From positions 61,691,528 to 61,755,527 of the forward strand of contig NC_065921.1 in assembly GCF_024586455.1 (NCBI RefSeq): a stretch of DNA of 64,000 nucleotides, given 5' to 3'. The notes beneath the pieces were generated by a model, which saw nothing but the letters and a program-made list of their open reading frames with translations, did no database searches and had not been told where the DNA came from. Source of the DNA: Bactrocera neohumeralis. Lineage: Eukaryota; Arthropoda; Insecta; Diptera; Tephritidae. The position numbers and the translations under genes were made by a program. Position 1 is the first letter of the stretch, and each line of letters opens with the position of its first letter. Of this stretch, positions 1-11,094 are shown one piece after another.

Positions 1-114
1 CTTTGGTATATATAACCCTATATCTGACTCTTTTAGTTTTAGGACTTACAAACAACCGTTATGTGAACAAAACTATAATACTCTCGTTAGCAACATTGTT
101 GCGAGAGTATAAAA
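1..114 (+). repeat. Repeat T copy 1, 3' end only
   Basis: The last ~114 bp of the ~1.05-kb dispersed repeat found at least nine times here. It matches the right ends of the copies at 47959-49048, 49081-50167, 52869-53908 and 54768-55841, and ends with the characteristic GCGAGAGTATAAAA. Immediately after it a BEL/Pao pol reading frame begins mid-protein, so this copy probably interrupted that pol; the upstream pol half lies outside the window. Confidence 0.85.
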
Positions 115-140
115 AACATAAAAAAGAAGGAGTTATTCGA

Positions 141-2455
141 TACAGATTTCCTTAAATTTGAAACGGCCAGTACAACAAAAAACGTAGGGATTCAATGGAA
201 TGCGATAACAGATCAATTCTCATATACAATTGAGTCAATATCTGCAATGTCCGCCATAACCAAACGCCAAATACTTTCCTCGGTGGCGAAACTTTTCGAC
301 CCCGCAGGATGGCTTTCGCCAATAATGATTCAAGCAAAAATCCTCATTCAAGAATTGTGGCAAGATGGCACTGAATGGGATGAACAGGTAAAACCTGTAC
401 GTTTAACAAAATGGGTTCACTTTGCTAACAACTTGCACACTATATCAGAAATTCGAATACCTCGATGGGTAAATTTCACCCCTAACATTAACACAGAATT
501 ACACGGTTTCTGTGATGCCTCGGAAAAGGCTTATTGCGCAACAGTCTACGTACGCACTCAGTATGATAATAAAATATCTGCACACCTCTTGGTAGCCAAA
601 GCCAAAGTTGCACCCTTGAAGGCACTCAATCTGCCACGGCTTGAATTGAATGGTGCTCTTCTGTTAGCAAAATTAATTTCAATAGTTCAAACCCATCTCA
701 AATTAACCGATCATAAAACGTATCTTTGGTTAGACTCAGAAATAGTCTTAGCGTGGTTAGACAAACCACCCTATAGCTGGAATACCTATGTATCTAATCG
801 AATATCTCAAATTTTAGACTTAGTTGGCCCAGCAAAATGGCAACATATTGCAAGTGCAGATAACCCAGCGGATCTTGGGACAAGAGGTTGCAAGCCACTG
901 CACCTCACCAGCACTACACTCTGGTGGAATGGTCCAACATGGCTGACAGAATCACAAGAATTCTGGCCAAAGTCTCCCGCTCGGAATATAAAACCGCCGG
1001 AAAGTCGGAAAATTTGAAATTTTCATATCACTCCAGAAGAGGATGATATTCTCCACCGATTTTCATCATTTCCTAGAGCACTAAGAGTAGTCGCTAGCAT
1101 GCACAAATTCACCCAAAGACTTAAACAAAAAATGAAAGGGAACCAAATGATCCTTGCGTACAACTAACGCATTCCGATTTGCAACATGCCAAAGTTAGTC
1201 TCATCACATACACCCAAACTCGCTATTTTAGTCGAGAGAAAGAAAAGTTGCTCGAAAGACGACCGCTCGAAAAGGGAAGCTCTCTTCTCGTCTTAAATCC
1301 ATTCTTGGACGCTAAGGGATTAATAAGGGCAAATGGAAGACTAGCGAATTCCAGCCTCAGTTACAATGAACGGCATCCCATTATTACACCTGAGAAATTC
1401 CGGTTTACTCATTTATTCTTAATATATCTTCACCAGCTTACACTACATGGTGAGCATCGCTTGATGCAGCAAATGGTCCGACAAGAATTTTATATACCGC
1501 GACTAAAGCCACAACTTAAAAAGACGATTTTTATGTGTAAACAATGTACATTGTACAAACATAAAATGCGTACGCAGATCATGGCAGCTTTGCCACCTGA
1601 ACGCTGCAATTATGCTCTACTCTTTCTATTACTGGGGTTGATTTTGCTGGACCTTTCCAGATAAAGGCATCGGTGTTAAGGTATTCTTCATTTAGAAAAG
1701 GGAAAAGGCACTACACCTCGAGCTTTGTTCAGATCTGACAACTGCGGCTTTTCTAGCAGCATTTGCACGCTTTGTCGAACGACGCGGATTTCCTCTCAAA
1801 GATTATGAGCGATAATGGAAAAAACTTTATCGGAGCTCAAAGAGCCACCGAGAAAGAGTTCATAAACTTTATGAAAGAAGTATCCCCTGAAATTGTTAAA
1901 AACTATGCACTCCAAGGGATCGATTGGCAGTTTATACCTCCATGTTCTCCACACATAGGCGGACTTTGGGAATCAGCAGTAAAAAGCTTTAAGTCCCATT
2001 TAAAGAAAACGGCTGGTAATCATAAATTCAATTATGAGGAGTTTACTACACTACTCACTCATATCGAAGCCGTATAAAATTCAAGACCTATATCACCACT
2101 CTCGCAAGGCCCCTCCGATTTCACAGCTCTTACACCTGGACACTTCCTCAGAGGAGCTCCTCTTCTCTCCATACCTGAGACAGAAGGAGACCCACTCACT
2201 TTAATAAATCGATGAGAAAGAATTAAGATTCTCTATCACGAATTCAGCCACAGATGGAAGGAGGACTATCTTATCAGTACAGGCGAAAGCGTCATCATAC
2301 AGGACGAATGCCTTCCCCAAACCGAATGGTGACTAGGTCGCATTGAAAAGGTACATCTGGGACGAGATGGTCATATTGAATCAGATGTATGAACACAAAC
2401 TGGCATACTAACTCGACCGTTGGTAAAATTGTGCTTCTTTCCGACCACCGAATAA
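141..2455 (+). pseudogene. BEL/Pao LTR-retrotransposon pol, 3' two-thirds, degraded
   Basis: Polyprotein of a BEL/Pao retrotransposon, which would reverse-transcribe and integrate the element. From 141 an open frame runs through the motif KRQILSSVAKLFDPAGWLSP, typical of the Pao peptidase A17/RNase H region, to about 1017 (GFCDASEKAY, LWLDSEIVLAWL, NPADLGTRG). After a frame break, 1179-1664 holds the integrase zinc-binding part (LHGEHRLMQQ, then CKQC) and the start of the core (GVDFAGPF-like). 1763-2077 has the core motifs SDNGKNF and PPCSPHIGGLWE. The C-terminal DUF5641-like tail (LTPGHFLRGAPLL) ends with a stop at 2453-2455. At least three frameshifts and an in-frame stop show it is dead. 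The protease and most of the RT are missing, and upstream sequence is repeat T. Clade assignment is firm; family name unknown. Confidence 0.88.
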
Positions 2456-2914
2456 CTGATTACACAAACTCCGCGAAATCAAACACATAAAATAAAATCG
2501 AAACCGTCAATTAATTCGTTTAATCCTAAGTACTACCGTTACACAAACGATACATGCAAACCTAAAACCAAGGAGCGATAACAATTGAACCCATAAAAAA
2601 TATGTATAGTACATATATGATGATTAGGCCGGGTCGATTTGTGGGGAGGCAAAAAAAATCGCACATTGCTCTATGAAAATCATATTCTAGGGATCAAAAT
2701 AAGAAACTTTGCCGAAGGAACTATACCTCTGAAACGAATTCTGATGTCCCCCAATTTGGGTCGAACTTTTGGGTAGGGGCAAATTTTGAAATAAAATTGA
2801 AATTAACATTTCATTCTTATTACCTCTGAAAGTGAGGAGAACTAAAGCAATAACCACTATGGTATTTCAAAAAAATAATAAGTGAAGTGACCATTCCAAA
2901 TCAAAAAGTTTACA
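2456..2914. other. Non-coding stretch, dispersed-repeat-like
   Basis: No coding frame. 2456-2600 may be BEL 3' UTR or LTR remnant. From about 2625 the sequence (CCGGGTCGATTTGTGGGGAG, then an 80-bp stretch around 2665-2760) resembles a repeat I recall from fly genomes and probably belongs to the same element as the frame at 2915, but no boundary or inverted repeat is visible. Confidence 0.35.
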
Positions 2915-3199
2915 ATGAATCCACCATCCTCTACGCCGCAAGATGAAGCAACTACATCACCAACTATGGAAAACCCAATGAGTCATATACCCAAGCATGA
3001 TGTTACTGTTTTTGGTGTGTCTACTGATATGACTGATCTTAATTTACCAACCCATCTGGATATCTTGAGATATTATTTTTACTTAAGCGAACGTGCTAAA
3101 ACAGAACAAAAAAAGTTTTCCCATAAATCATTCACTATTCAAGTACAAGATAAGTTGACTGGAATTTGGGAAAAACTTGGTATGGTAATAATGCTGAAA
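2915..3199 (+). pseudogene. Unidentified open frame, N-terminal ~95 aa, cut by repeat T
   Basis: ATG at 2915 opens a frame of about 95 codons before repeat T begins at 3200; the last residues of the full open frame belong to the repeat. A Ser/Thr/Pro-rich start is followed by a segment with the pattern DLNLPTHLDILRYYFYLSE, lysine-rich, then IQVQDKLTGIWEKLGM. The spacing of LPT..DILR.Y...L and the later IWEK..M reminds me of uncharacterised arthropod proteins with an LPT..DVL..Y...IW.K..IP pattern that are often linked to transposons, but I cannot name the family. The continuation after the T copy is lost in the assembly gap. It could equally be an exon of a host gene or a chance frame. Confidence 0.35.
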
Positions 3200-4339
3200 C
3201 AAGTAAGGAAGGGCTAAGTTCGGGTGTCACCGAACATTTTATACTCTCGCATGATAAAGTGATAATCGAGATTTCATTATACATCATTTACATATTTTTC
3301 AAATACCGTATTTTTGTAAAGTTTTATTCCGCTATCATCATTGGTTCCTAAAGTACATATCGTCACCTGAAATGCAAAATAACGTAACAACATTTTCGGA
3401 AATTTACAGTGGCAAGAATGAAACACGGAATAAAATGGAGCATGAGTGAAAAAAAAGTTTAAAATTGATTAAAACTGGTTTATATCTGAGCACAGAACCT
3501 GAAAATGTTGGACTTATGTAATATTATGTATATAATTTGAAGTAGTGAATCGTGATCAATAAGACACTCAATTTTGAATTTTTTAATGATACGTTATTTT
3601 GCATTTCAGGTGACGATATATACTCGTATTATACAGAAAAGGCATCAGATGGAATTCAAAATAGCGTTATATTGGAAAAAGGCGTGGTTGTGAACCGATT
3701 TCACCCATATTTCGTACATGTCATCAGGGTGTTAAGAAAATGTTATATACCGAATTTCATTGAAATCGGTCTAGTAGTACCTGAGATATGGTTTTTGGTC
3801 CATAAGTGGGCGAGGCCACGCCCATTTTCAATTTTTAAAAAAAGCTTGGGTGCAGCTTCCTTCTGCCATTTCTTCCGTAAAATTTAGTGTTTCTGACATT
3901 TTTTGTTAGTTGGTTAACGCACTTTTAGTGATTTTCAACATAACCTTTGTATGGGAGGTGGGCGTGGTTATTATCCGATTTCTTCCAGTTTTGAACTGTA
4001 TATGGAAATACCTGAAGAAAACGACTCTGTAGACTTTGGTTGACATAGCTATAGTAGTTTCCGAGATATGTACAAAAAACTTAGTAGGGGGCGGGGACAC
4101 GCCCACTTTTCCAAAAGAATTGCGTCCAAATATGCCCCTCCCTAATGCGATCCCTTGTGCCAAATTTCACTTTAATATCTTTATTTATGGCTTAGTTATG
4201 ACACTTTATAGGTTTTCGGTTTCCGCCATTTTGTGGGCGTGGCAGTGGGCCGATTTTGCCCATCTTCGAACTTAACCTTCTTATGGAGCCAAGGAATACG
4301 TGTACCAAGTTTCATCATCATATCTCAATTTTCACTCAA
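3200..4339 (+). repeat. Repeat T copy 2, interrupted by a MITE and cut by the gap
   Basis: Starts with CAAGTAAGGAAGGGCTAAGT, followed by the hairpin GTTCGG..CCGAAC and the subterminal motif TTTATACTCTCGCA. It continues co-linear with other copies to the assembly gap at 4340, so the right end is missing. A 257-bp MITE sits at 3360-3616. Conserved internal landmarks such as GGGGGCGGGGACACGCCCAC (~4087) identify it. The long open frames on both strands in this repeat recur only because the copies are similar; none resembles a known protein. Confidence 0.85.
3360..3616. mobile_element. 257-bp MITE with perfect 27-bp terminal inverted repeats
   Basis: The first 27 bp (3360-3386, beginning TCGTCACCTGAAATGCAAAA) are the exact reverse complement of the last 27 (3590-3616). 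TA dinucleotides flank both ends (3358-3359 and 3617-3618), the target duplication of Tc1/mariner-type elements. Other T copies run through this site uninterrupted, so they give the empty site. It is non-coding and AT-rich inside. Confidence 0.85.
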
Positions 4340-4439
4340 NNNNNNNNNNNNNNNNNNNNNNNNNNNNNNNNNNNNNNNNNNNNNNNNNNNNNNNNNNNNN
4401 NNNNNNNNNNNNNNNNNNNNNNNNNNNNNNNNNNNNNNN
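4340..4439. other. Assembly gap (100 N)
   Basis: Exactly 100 N, the usual placeholder for a gap of unknown size. It removes the right end of repeat T copy 2 and whatever joined it to the tandem repeat that follows. Confidence 0.99.
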
Positions 4440-4463
4440 ATTTATTTTGGATTCGTTTTAGTA

Positions 4464-4648
4464 GGAAATGCGCACAACTGATCGATTCATATATTTAGGT
4501 ATGTGAGCCGGTAATTCGCACAACTGATAGATTCGTATACCCAGGTATGTGAGCCGGTAATGCTTACAACTGACTAATTCATGTCTTCAGATATATAGCT
4601 TGGTAATGCGTACAGCTGATCGATTTGTATCCCTGGGTATGTGAGTTG
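4464..4648 (+). repeat. 46-bp tandem repeat, four copies
   Basis: Unit starts at 4464, 4510, 4556 and 4602, exactly 46 bp apart, each beginning GGWAAT.CNYACARCTGA and ending near TATGTGAGCCGGT. Units differ at several positions. The array abuts the assembly gap, so it may be longer and may have caused the gap. Confidence 0.8.
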
Positions 4649-4649
4649 A

Positions 4650-5239
4650 TCTGTTCTGAAATTCCTAGGACATCGCTGTGTTAAAATTCAGCAATGAATT
4701 CAGCAGTAAGACCCTCACTTTGGCTCTTACCAACTCATACACTACCTATTACCTTTTGCTAGTGGGTATGTATACGCATGTGCGCGTTCAGAAATTGAAA
4801 TCATATTTTCATCACTTATCAATATACTTATTACATGTGCGCACATTGACTTGCATGTTCATACATTCATATATACTTATATGTACATACATATATTTGC
4901 ATACATTGCCAAACAAATAACGCACAAGCATACAAACATACATATGCGTACACATAACCGAAGCTGCTACAGCGGCAAGGGGTGACAATCGGCGGCCATT
5001 ACTTTACTTATGCCATAGAACTTCTATTGCTACGAATATGGACTTGAGAATTCGCAGAAATGAAACACAAAGGAAAGATTACTTCAATAATGAACAAGCA
5101 TACAAACATACATATGCCCAGCATTGCATTCATCGCTGCAAGGAAAGAGGTCAATGGCAAGCGTTGCTCGGTAGTAATCGAGATCCATTGTATATTTCAT
5201 TCATGCATGACCAAACCATAATTAGGACAACGCAATTCA
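4650..5239. other. Non-coding, microsatellite-rich
   Basis: Mostly ACAT/CATA-type simple sequence between 4750 and 4950. A 24-bp string starting ACAAGCATACAAACATACAT occurs at ~4924 and again at ~5096. At 4965-4995 a short minus-strand match to the 3' module of the SINE-like element (GCTACAGCGGCAAGGGGTGA) is present. No gene seen. Confidence 0.4.
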
Positions 5240-5449
5240 AGTGTCAATGGTGGTCTAGGTGCTAATCGTTTGGAAAGCGACGACGAGCACGAAGGAGGTG
5301 CGTAGGTTCGAATCCCAACGAAATTGATTTTTTAATTGAGTATGTCACCAACCAAAAATTGAAACATTGTACTACAAAAACAACAACAACAGCATAAGCA
5401 TGGCAACATTGTGTTGTTGGTAGAAAAGCCCAAAAAAAAAAAAAAAAAA
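5240..5449 (+). mobile_element. tRNA-derived SINE candidate with pol III A and B boxes
   Basis: 5251-5261 (TGGTCTAGGTG) fits the RNA polymerase III A-box consensus at every constrained position, and 5305-5315 (GGTTCGAATCC) is a perfect B box. The 54-nt spacing between box starts is what a long-variable-arm tRNA (Ser or Leu type) would give. The T stem is imperfect, so this is not an intact tRNA. A unique body follows and ends in an 18-nt A run at about 5432-5449. Its downstream module (about 5400-5520) recurs on the minus strand at 33715-33815 and in part at 4965-4995. A degenerate tRNA pseudogene with chance poly-A is the alternative. Confidence 0.5.
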
Positions 5450-6533
5450 GCCGAGCTGTGCCGAAAGAAACGAACAAACGATCGCCTATTGTCACCGCTT
5501 CGCTTGCTGCTCGAACATCTTCGTAGACAAGGTTGCGTAGATTCATATTGAGCAAGGTTGTGCAACCTGAATCTATCGCAACCTTTTCCGAACTCGTATA
5601 AGAAGTATAACTTCAAAAATCCACCTGCTGTTTTTGCTGTTGTTTATTTTTCGATAAGTCATACTTGCGTGTATTGTTTTATGTGTGTAATGAGCATGCG
5701 TGTGGGTGCCATAGAAAATAAAATACTCAAAAAAGGATTTCGGTCGGACAATGTGTGTACTTAACTTTAAGCAATGCGAGTCTGTCCGATCTCTGCAAAG
5801 AATTACCGGCGGCAGCTGAGTGTAGCTAATGATATGTTTTTGTTATTGTCCGGCAGCAAGTGACCGCAATTGAGCCGGAACATATGCGCGAAATGGAGGC
5901 GCAAAGAAATATTATTGCAGTGTAGAAAGTGATGCAAAGGTACAGCGAAGAGAAAAGAGAGAGAGAGAGAAGAGGGAAAGAACTTTTCCGCATATTTGTT
6001 TGCAAATTTCTTGCGAACACCGAGTGTCACTAATGGGTCTTGAGGGCATTTTTTGTATGCGAATCATGTTTTAAGTGTAAATAATAGAAACAGCTGGATA
6101 TTGAGCTGGATTAGAGTTTTTTTTGTTTGGGTAAGAGATAAATTCTATTGTGCACAATATTCTCTCTGAAATAGATACAGTTTTAGTGTCCAGTTAAGAG
6201 TAAGTACATAAGTTAAGAGGCCATCGAAGTCTGAAGACAGCAGTTATCCGCGAGTTATTTGCTTTGAAGCTCACCGTAGATTCACCAAAGAGTTTATCAC
6301 ACATGTTAGATGAGTTTTCGCATTTAAGCCCACATGTTATTTTGAATATGGAGCTTACCTGTGTAAATTTATGGCTTTCTGGTTATCTCTTGACCATATT
6401 GGCACGAAGAAACCGATTCAAAGCTCAACACCTATAAAGAGTTGAAAAAAAGTTTGAGCTTGGTTTAACAGCCACCATATAGTCCATGTTTAAGCTATGC
6501 ATTTAGGTAATATTAACCTTTCCCTTCTCAAGC
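5450..6533. other. Non-coding, no recognised feature
   Basis: 5450-5520 holds the repeated module next to the SINE candidate (GAGCTGTGCCGAAAG ... TTGTCACCGCTTCGCTTGC). The remainder has an AG-rich simple repeat at about 5958-5985 and no frame with recognisable protein similarity. Confidence 0.35.
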
Positions 6534-6790
6534 TGTTGTTGTTACAGCGGCAAAAAACATCCATGAAATAATTTATAAAAATGCTACCGAGTTGACAGTC
6601 TTTGGCTGGATAAAACCGGATGTGCGTAGACCCGACTTTCTTAGCATTATAGATAGATAGGATACTCAAGATTTTGTTGTTGCAGAGGTAGAAAACATAC
6701 CTGAAGAAATTTGGAAAAATGCCGCCGAGTTGAGAATTCGAGAATGTTCCGATTACGTAGACCGGACGGTTATGAGATGATAGATAAATG
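6534..6790 (+). repeat. Two tandem diverged copies of a dispersed repeat
   Basis: 6534-6648 and 6673-6785 align to one another: GTTGTTGTTACAGCGGCAAA and TTTTGTTGTTGCAGAGGTAG, then AAAATGC(T/C)(A/G)CCGAGTTGA, then a CCGATTACGTAGACCG-type end. This matches a short repeat that I recall as common in tephritid genomes (TTGTTGTTGTAACAGC..., ending in GTAGAACCGACTG). Not transcribable as protein; mobility mechanism unknown. Confidence 0.5.
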
Positions 6791-7374
6791 AGATTTTCAA
6801 TATTATAGATAGCCCTGCGCATTCTGGAAAACACACCTAGTTTTGTCGTCTTAGACTTCATTGGAATGTGCTGCTCCGATTTCGATTTTATTAATCTTCA
6901 TAACGCTACCTCAAAGCCCGCACAAGATGATTGTCTACAGCTTTGCCCATTAGTTGCACCTTACCGTTTTATAAGTTTTCTTAAATATCTGATAACAAAT
7001 TGACAATTCTATAACTGATTGAAGTTGTAATTTATATCAAATTGCAAGTACTTGGACCTTCTACACCTTATCGTGCAGAGCGTTTTCCAGCCAAAAACTC
7101 TTCAACATCGCAGAGCTTAAAATATTTCATGGATGGTTTTGTTTTTAGAGACAATGCTTGTGATTGTAATTCGACTAATTTGCCGTGCCTTCAAAAAAAT
7201 TGCAAAAGAGGCTATGAAGAATTGCTTCCAGATAAAATTCCGCTTTGACCCGACACCCAAACAAGTCTGATGATGAAGTAGCCTAAAAGTAATATTGGCG
7301 AAGAGTTCCTTATAGAAAACCGCAATGATGACGAATAATCGATTTTATTATGCCAAGACCAGTGTTGCCACATT
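6791..7374. other. Non-coding, no recognised feature
   Basis: A 68-codon open frame at 7042-7248 has no recognisable motif and no splice context. Nothing else supported. The duplicated tract begins at the A-run near 7380. Confidence 0.3.
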
Positions 7375-8384
7375 TGAATTAAAAAAAAAAAACATTTTAA
7401 TTTTTCAATCCATTATACCTACTCCAGCGTCAGTTTATTTCTCATAATGCAAGCATGAATACGTATACCGACAGCAGTGGCTTGGCCCCAAAAGCAAAAA
7501 GCAAAATTTTCTCATAAAATTCCCCAATGAAGATATTACAAAAATAAAAATATCAATAAATGTAACAGCATGTAAAAAAAGAAAAAAATACAAAATTTGA
7601 AAAATTGAAATGAAACTTTTGCTCACACACTTAATTTGAAAACTTTTCCATCATCGTCGTGCTGTCGCCGTTGTGCTATGCTCTCGCTTGGCCTTTGAGG
7701 CCATCGACAGGATATTATTACGCATTCGTATTCGTATTTTATGTGTGTGTAATGAGGCATGCAACATAAATGTTATAAATGGTAGTACAATTATGTATAT
7801 TCATATATAAAATAAAGTGTGTTTGTAAGTGTGTATGTATATAAACTTATATTATCGACAACTTAACTCGTGTTTTTTTTGTAAATTTAGCTTTATTGTA
7901 TAAAAACGGTTCCAAATTTATTTCAAAAAGCAATGCAGTTACACAATGCCAATTACTAACACAATTTGATAGTTTACCTAATAAAATCATGTTGGTAGTA
8001 TTATATTTATTTAAATAAAAGAAAACAATTATTGAAATTAGAGAGTCAAGAAGTTTACAGCTTTTATTGTATATTTGGATGCTAAGAAGACGCTCTTCCG
8101 ATTAAGTTCTACTCACATATACTGAACTCTCTCTAAAATGTAACAGCTCTGTAAAAATCCATGTTTTTTTTTAAGATGTTTCGTTGTTTTAAATTTGCTC
8201 GAGGAAGCAAAATCAACTTCAGACTCTAGTTATTTAAGTACGGACTCGTTGGACCTCGATAATTCTTATATATATATTGAAATATAATATTTAATGTCTC
8301 GCTTATGTTACCAAGCTTTTCTTTCTTTACTTCATTTTCTACGGGCTAACCGAAGGGTACCACAACATGGTATGTTAGAAACGG

Positions 8385-8710
8385 CTTAACCGTCAACCCT
8401 AATAAAACTGAAATTGTTTTGTTTACCAGGAGGTATAAGATCCCAGCCGTGCCTCTTTTCTCATTCGGAGGCTCATGTCTTCAACCTGTTGATAAGGTGA
8501 AATACCTGTCAAATATTGAGAAGAGAGAAGGATGGTCAATGCCTTAGAATCGATAAGAAGCTTGAAGTATTCTAAGGGTGGCTCTTATCGGTATTTCCGA
8601 TGCCCTACGGACTATACCAACAATAGCACTTAATGTCAATTTAATCATAGCACCCATGGACATTGCCGGCATGTACATTTCTAAGAAATGTCCTCTAATG
8701 ATTCTGGTAA
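8385..8710 (+). pseudogene. Non-LTR retrotransposon RT relic (copy-1 version)
   Basis: A short frame reads NGLTVNPNKTEIVLFTRRYK followed by IPAVPLFSFGG and VDKVKYL, the region after the catalytic motif in Jockey/R1-group reverse transcriptases. After a frame break, 8560-8710 reads VALIGISDALRTIPTIALNV and APMDIAG, matching the downstream 'ITGAMRTTPT' segment of those proteins. Both pieces recur at 43325-43660 in duplicate copy 2, so the relic predates the duplication. About 100 codons remain of a >900-codon protein; inactive. Confidence 0.6.
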
Positions 8711-9022
8711 GCTGAAAGGGTCCGAACAAGAACAGCTCCAAATTCTCTCCTCCTTCAACTGCATTCAGAAAAACATGGATGACTGCGACATAGAGACTGC
8801 TCGTTGTGGTTTTTTCTCCCCTCACATGTATAAGTGGATGCTAGTTTTTGGTTGAATTTTGTCGAATAAACGACTCTGTCTAATAAATTGATAATAATGA
8901 AATATTTTAATTTTAAATTTGGAGCATCCAGCACTAGGTTACGAGGTTGGTATAAGGTACCCATATCCTCTAACAGTCGCCAAAGTGCCTTCTTCTTCAT
9001 AGCAACCATTCCTTAAGGCATC

Positions 9023-9178
9023 TCATTCATACCATTTCAACTTTTTACTGTCGAAAGTCTCATGTGCTTGAATTGAATTGTATACAACCGCCAGCAGTGT
9101 CCCACCGCCTAAACCAACAATTGCGCTTTCTAACACTGTATTGATGCAAAGTTCAATCACCGTTACCGAATAAGAGCT
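9023..9178 (-). other. Open frame kept in both duplicate copies
   Basis: On the minus strand the frame reads QLVSSYSVTVIELCINTVLE and ends KKLKWYE then a stop. The copy at 43866-43990 keeps the frame, with four substitutions in the first 25 residues and an in-frame 39-nt deletion. It contains a hydrophobic, glycine-containing stretch that could span a membrane. Preserved frame in two diverged copies is mild evidence for a former or real exon; I recognise no family and see no convincing splice sites (upstream is a pyrimidine-rich run ending CTTGCAATTG). Confidence 0.25.
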
Positions 9179-10149
9179 GACCAATTGCAAGAAAAAAAAA
9201 CAAAAAACATACAAAATTAAGAAGTAGTGAAACGAGATGACACACAGCCGAACGTGAAAACGTCCCTTGATCTGGGCAATTTTCAATTCTCCACTGAAGT
9301 ACCGATACACTCACGAACTGATTGACTTTTTGACTGTTCGCCTGGATGTTTGTCACCGACTTTTGCCGGTTTAGGTATATGTGGAAGAGTAACTACGAAG
9401 GCTATTTCGAATTCAGATACAAATTGAGTTTTGTGTTTTGCGCGCCTTACTGCTGCCGGCGCCTTCTGCACGCTTTCGCTTTACATGCTTTGACCAGTGA
9501 GGAAAGGCAGTAGCAGCGACGTTACGTGTCACTTTCATACTGGACTTTTAGAGTACTAATGGTTCCACAGCAAGTTTTGCGTTAGTTTATTTTTAAAATC
9601 TATTTATTGGTTTGTCCGATGGCTCGTCCATCTGTTTATCCGTTGCGTGCACTTGCACATTTTTGGTAGTTTACTTTGGATTTGGGTACTTTGCGTGTTT
9701 GTATTTTGCGTATTTGCATCTGAAATTCCGAAATGACACGCAGAGCTGGTGATATGTTTGAAAACTAATGCTTGTGACAATGGCGTCGAGTATAATGAGT
9801 CGAGCTTGTGATGGATTTTAATAACGCGAAAAGCAGCTGCATCCATATTCCATACCCAACATATACTAAGAACGCTTTGGGTTTCGGTTAGGTTATACTG
9901 GTAGGCTCTCATGCCTTAGGCCCAAAAGTCCTTCATAATGTCAGGTGAGTAGTCGTCAACGATTTTTGAGAAGTTTAGTAGAGATTTGATATCTAATTAT
10001 GTTACTTCATCCAGTCCATTGAACTCTGATGATCCTAGATTTCTAATATGGATTCTAATAATGTCGGCAGAAGCAGATTAGATGTTTTGGCGTCTCTTTC
10101 ATGATTACTTCCCTGCTCATCCGTCACAATAGTAAAAACCTGACGAATG

Positions 10150-10440
10150 TATGTTCTCTCCGTTTCTTTGAAGTGAATGCTTCTTTTGGCAATCTCCCCA
10201 TAGTTTCACGTCCCGAAATACCTTTGTAACCTGGGATCCAGTATATATGCAGTCGCTTCTCGACAGTCTCTATATCTACTGCCTCCCTGTTGCTAAGGAT
10301 ATTCTCTGACACAATGCGATTTGAGATTATTGCTTCAATTGCTACGATATCGCGGCAGCTTGAAGCGTCCACCTGCAATTTTTGATCCATCCAAGTGGAT
10401 GTTAAAAGTTACGCTGGTGGGACGAGTGTTCCAGCCCCAT
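10150..10440 (-). pseudogene. Non-LTR retrotransposon RNase H relic (copy-1 version)
   Basis: Minus-strand frame with LHIYWIPGYKGISGRETMGR, the C-terminal signature of the RNase H domain (usually WVPGH.GI.GNE.AD), and upstream a broken nucleic-acid-binding DGSK segment near 10390-10410. The homologous relic in copy 2 at about 44980-45235 retains DGSKIVGG and LHIYWIPGQKGIS in pieces. Opposite orientation to the RT relic at 8385, so they derive from different insertions or a rearrangement. Inactive. Confidence 0.6.
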
Positions 10441-11094
10441 CCACCCAGCCTCTTTTAGTGTAACCTCAGACCTTTTCTAATCCCAAATAAAACGTGAGAA
10501 TATGTGGTCTAATTTATTTACCGGTCTCGTGCTTATCGTAATATCTTCGAAGGTTTACCCAACACTGCTTATCTTGCAGCGGATTTCACTTACAGTGTGA
10601 ATATTGGAAAATCTTTCTATTGACAGCATTAGCGACCGACTGCAGACATACTCTGGTAAGCCTTTAGATACGATTCAAAACATACAACGCAAAGAAATTC
10701 GAACAGAAAGCAGATCATGTCAGAATCTTACGCAAAGGAATATTACAGTTCGAAAGCAATCACAGAACTCTGAAGAAAGTGCGGGGCTTCTTTATTAACA
10801 CATGGCTAAGACCAATTGGATATATGCAGAGATTCAAAGAGGTTAAATCAAGAAAGCTTTGATAACGTCATTTCATTTAACGTCAACTTTATTTCCTTGG
10901 AAGGACTACATGAATGTTTCAACTACAATTGCCACAGTTTTGGAAGTTTAAAAATTCATTGGTCTTCATTAATTTCCATAGATTCTTTCGGAAATTTGAC
11001 GCTTCTATCCCTCCGCTCAACGGCATTCAAGCATCGGCACTGTTTGTTTGCGTTGGCGCTAACCGAACAAGTTGAGTTATTGTAGCAATATATA

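Noticed and set aside
5251..5330. A functional tRNA gene
   Set aside because: The boxes are perfect but acceptor and T stems do not pair properly, so an intact cloverleaf is not supported.
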